DNA from: Desulfobacterales bacterium
GTDB taxonomy: Bacteria > Desulfobacterota > Desulfobacteria > Desulfobacterales > UBA11574
DNA: 5,757 nt
Direction: 5' to 3'
Assembly: GCA_030601485.1 (NCBI GenBank)
Contig: JAUVTO010000135.1
Span: 1 to 5,757, forward strand
Below, in pieces: positions 4,772-5,757 of the stretch (within the stretch, counting starts at the first letter, position 1; every line of letters starts with the position of its first letter). Both the position numbers and the translations under genes were made by a program. The notes beneath the pieces are model-generated. The model made no database searches. It was not told where the DNA came from and saw only the letters and a list, made by a program, of their open reading frames with translations.

Positions 4772-5757
4772 ATGAAAATGGAAAATGCGAAAAGACATTT
4801 TGCAATATCTGAACTTGCCAAAGAGTTTGACGTTAGCAAACGTCATATCCGTTTTTGCGAAGAAAAAGGGCTTATATCACCCAGAATCACTAAACTGAAC
4901 CGTCGTATTTACAGCAGTTATGATCGTGCACGGTTAAAACTGATTTTTCATTGTGTGCTCATCGGTTACTCTCAGGATCAAATTATTGAATTGATCGGAA
5001 TGCCTGATGCTGATCTGGATGAAGCAGACCAGATCAAAAAAGGGTTGCCATATGCGGAGAGAAAGATCGAGGAACTTGAAAAGCGCCGAAATGAACTGAG
5101 TTTTCATCAAAGAACCAGCGTCATAAACGAAATTAAAATGCTGGGCGAATATATAAAAGAGATAAAAGCCATACCGATTGAAACTTTAGAGAAATCTGCA
5201 ACAGAACCCCTGATGCCGGATAAGGAAAGTAAGGATACCGCGCACAAGCCTGTTGAAAAAATAAGACCGGAGGTTGAGCAAAGACCCGCGCGGAAACCTG
5301 TCAGGATGGTCCCCCTATATATTGCCGGATTGGCGATAGTACTCATCATTGGCGGTTTTTTTTATTATCAAAGCAGTAAAAAAGAGAGTGAATCAATATA
5401 TTTGGCCCAAAAGGAACAGGTCAAAACAGAAACACAGCCCGTGTATCGTGATCGTGTGCCAATTGATAATACCGGCGACCAGAAAGATCTGAACCTCAGA
5501 TCCCCTGAATCGGCTGCTGCTGAGAAGGCCGTCGCCGAGAAAGCTTCTGCCGAGAAGGCCGCTGCCGAGAAAGCTGCCGCTGAGAAGGTCGCCGCTGAGA
5601 GAGCTGCTGCTGAGAAGGTTGCTGCCGAGAAGGCTGCTGCCGAGAAGGCTGCCGCTGAGAAGGTCGCTGCTGAGAAGGCCGCCGCTGAGAAGGTTGCTGC
5701 CGAGAAGGTTGCCGCTGAGAAGGTTGCCGCTGAGAAGGTTGCTGCCGAGAAGGCTGC
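4772..5757 (+). CDS. Membrane-anchored MerR-type DNA-binding protein with TolA-like helical rod (cut by right edge)
   Basis: An open frame of 328 codons runs off the right edge without a stop. Residues 9-77 form a MerR-type winged helix-turn-helix: FAISELAKEFDVSKRHIRF, then the wing EEKGLISPR and RRIYSSYDRARLKL, then IGYSQDQIIELIGM. Residues about 84-135 are charged and helical, probably the MerR dimerising coiled coil. After a Pro-rich basic linker (159-178), residues 179-199 (VPLYIAGLAIVLIIGGFFYY) form one transmembrane helix. The side before it is rich in Arg and Lys, which predicts the DNA-binding part inside and the rest in the periplasm, as in ToxR or CadC. Residues 248-327 are 16 tandem pentapeptides of AAAEK or VAAEK type, like the TolA rod. 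The C-terminal domain is unseen. The start is ambiguous: GTG 4769, ATG 4772 and ATG 4778 are in frame after a TAA at 4748, with no clear Shine-Dalgarno. The gene is divergent from the lipoprotein operon. Confidence 0.9.
   Translation, partial: MKMENAKRHFAISELAKEFDVSKRHIRFCEEKGLISPRITKLNRRIYSSYDRARLKLIFHCVLIGYSQDQIIELIGMPDADLDEADQIKKGLPYAERKIEELEKRRNELSFHQRTSVINEIKMLGEYIKEIKAIPIETLEKSATEPLMPDKESKDTAHKPVEKIRPEVEQRPARKPVRMVPLYIAGLAIVLIIGGFFYYQSSKKESESIYLAQKEQVKTETQPVYRDRVPIDNTGDQKDLNLRSPESAAAEKAVAEKASAEKAAAEKAAAEKVAAERAAAEKVAAEKAAAEKAAAEKVAAEKAAAEKVAAEKVAAEKVAAEKVAAEKA
5513..5757 (+). repeat. 15-base tandem repeat encoding AAAEK/VAAEK pentapeptides
   Basis: Sixteen complete in-frame 15-base units of the form GCN-GCN-GCN-GAG-AAG, plus a partial one, run to the window edge. 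GAG is invariant, and AAG changes only to AAA (units 2 and 4) or AGA (unit 6). The first codon alternates between Ala (GCT, GCC) and Val (GTT, GTC), with Val in units 6, 8, 11 and 13-16. Units 4-8 (5558-5632) align with units 9-13 (5633-5707) at 68 of 75 bases, suggesting a 75-base duplication on top of the 15-base one. Changes in unit number would preserve the reading frame. Confidence 0.95.

Noticed and set aside
5107..5349. An 80-codon minus-strand open frame opposite the MerR-like gene
   Set aside because: It overlaps the coding frame that shows a helix-turn-helix, membrane helix and repeats; the hydrophobic look comes from the reverse reading of those codons.
5513..5757. CRISPR array or intergenic satellite reading of the 15-base repeat
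   Set aside because: There are no spacers, the unit is a multiple of three, and the reading frame stays open throughout with conserved GAG-AAG codons, so it is a coding tandem repeat.

Overview
The window is chromosomal sequence from a Gram-negative bacterium of moderate to low GC content. My best guess is a member of the Desulfobacterota (Desulfobacteraceae-like, formerly Deltaproteobacteria). This rests on the general style of the proteins: an SSB and PepA of ordinary bacterial type, a TPR plus periplasmic-binding-fold lipoprotein of the LpoA/LppC kind, and a MerR-type protein with a 'GYSQDQIIELIGMPDA'-like segment. It is an inference from memory, not a database result. I see no phage, plasmid, IS transposase, CRISPR, tRNA or rRNA signal.

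Layout. (i) 1-188, minus strand: the first 62 codons of ssb (single-stranded DNA-binding protein), cut by the left edge, with a good Shine-Dalgarno and a weak candidate promoter. (ii) 189-735: a 547-base gene-free stretch whose centre (about 291-594) is a long, imperfect inverted repeat resembling a decayed MITE or other structured intergenic repeat. It is followed by a promoter and RBS for the next gene. (iii) 736-2205, plus strand: a complete pepA (M17 leucyl aminopeptidase) with all metal and catalytic residues in place. (iv) 2206-2433: the space between convergent genes, holding two hairpins, one of them a possible terminator for pepA. (v) 2434-4580, minus strand: a two-gene operon of a 631-residue exported lipoprotein-like protein (TPR domain, then a type 1 periplasmic-binding fold) and an 84-residue protein of unknown function, coupled by an ATGA overlap. 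(vi) 4581-4771: a divergent control region with a near-consensus sigma70 promoter reading right and a weaker one reading left, their -35 boxes overlapping by one base. (vii) 4772 to the right edge, plus strand: an unusual incomplete gene. It encodes an N-terminal MerR-type helix-turn-helix, a short coiled coil, one transmembrane helix, and then a TolA-like rod of at least 16 AAAEK-type pentapeptides still running at the edge.

How the genes may work together. ssb and pepA are housekeeping genes with no evident link to each other or to the rest. The right half is the interesting part. A membrane-anchored MerR-like protein, whose long helical rod is predicted to project into the periplasm, is divergently paired with an envelope lipoprotein related in architecture to the peptidoglycan-synthase activator LpoA. 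The two share a promoter region. I infer, without proof, an envelope-sensing or envelope-assembly module in which the DNA-binding protein controls the lipoprotein operon. The C-terminal end of the rod protein, which would best indicate its job, lies outside the window.
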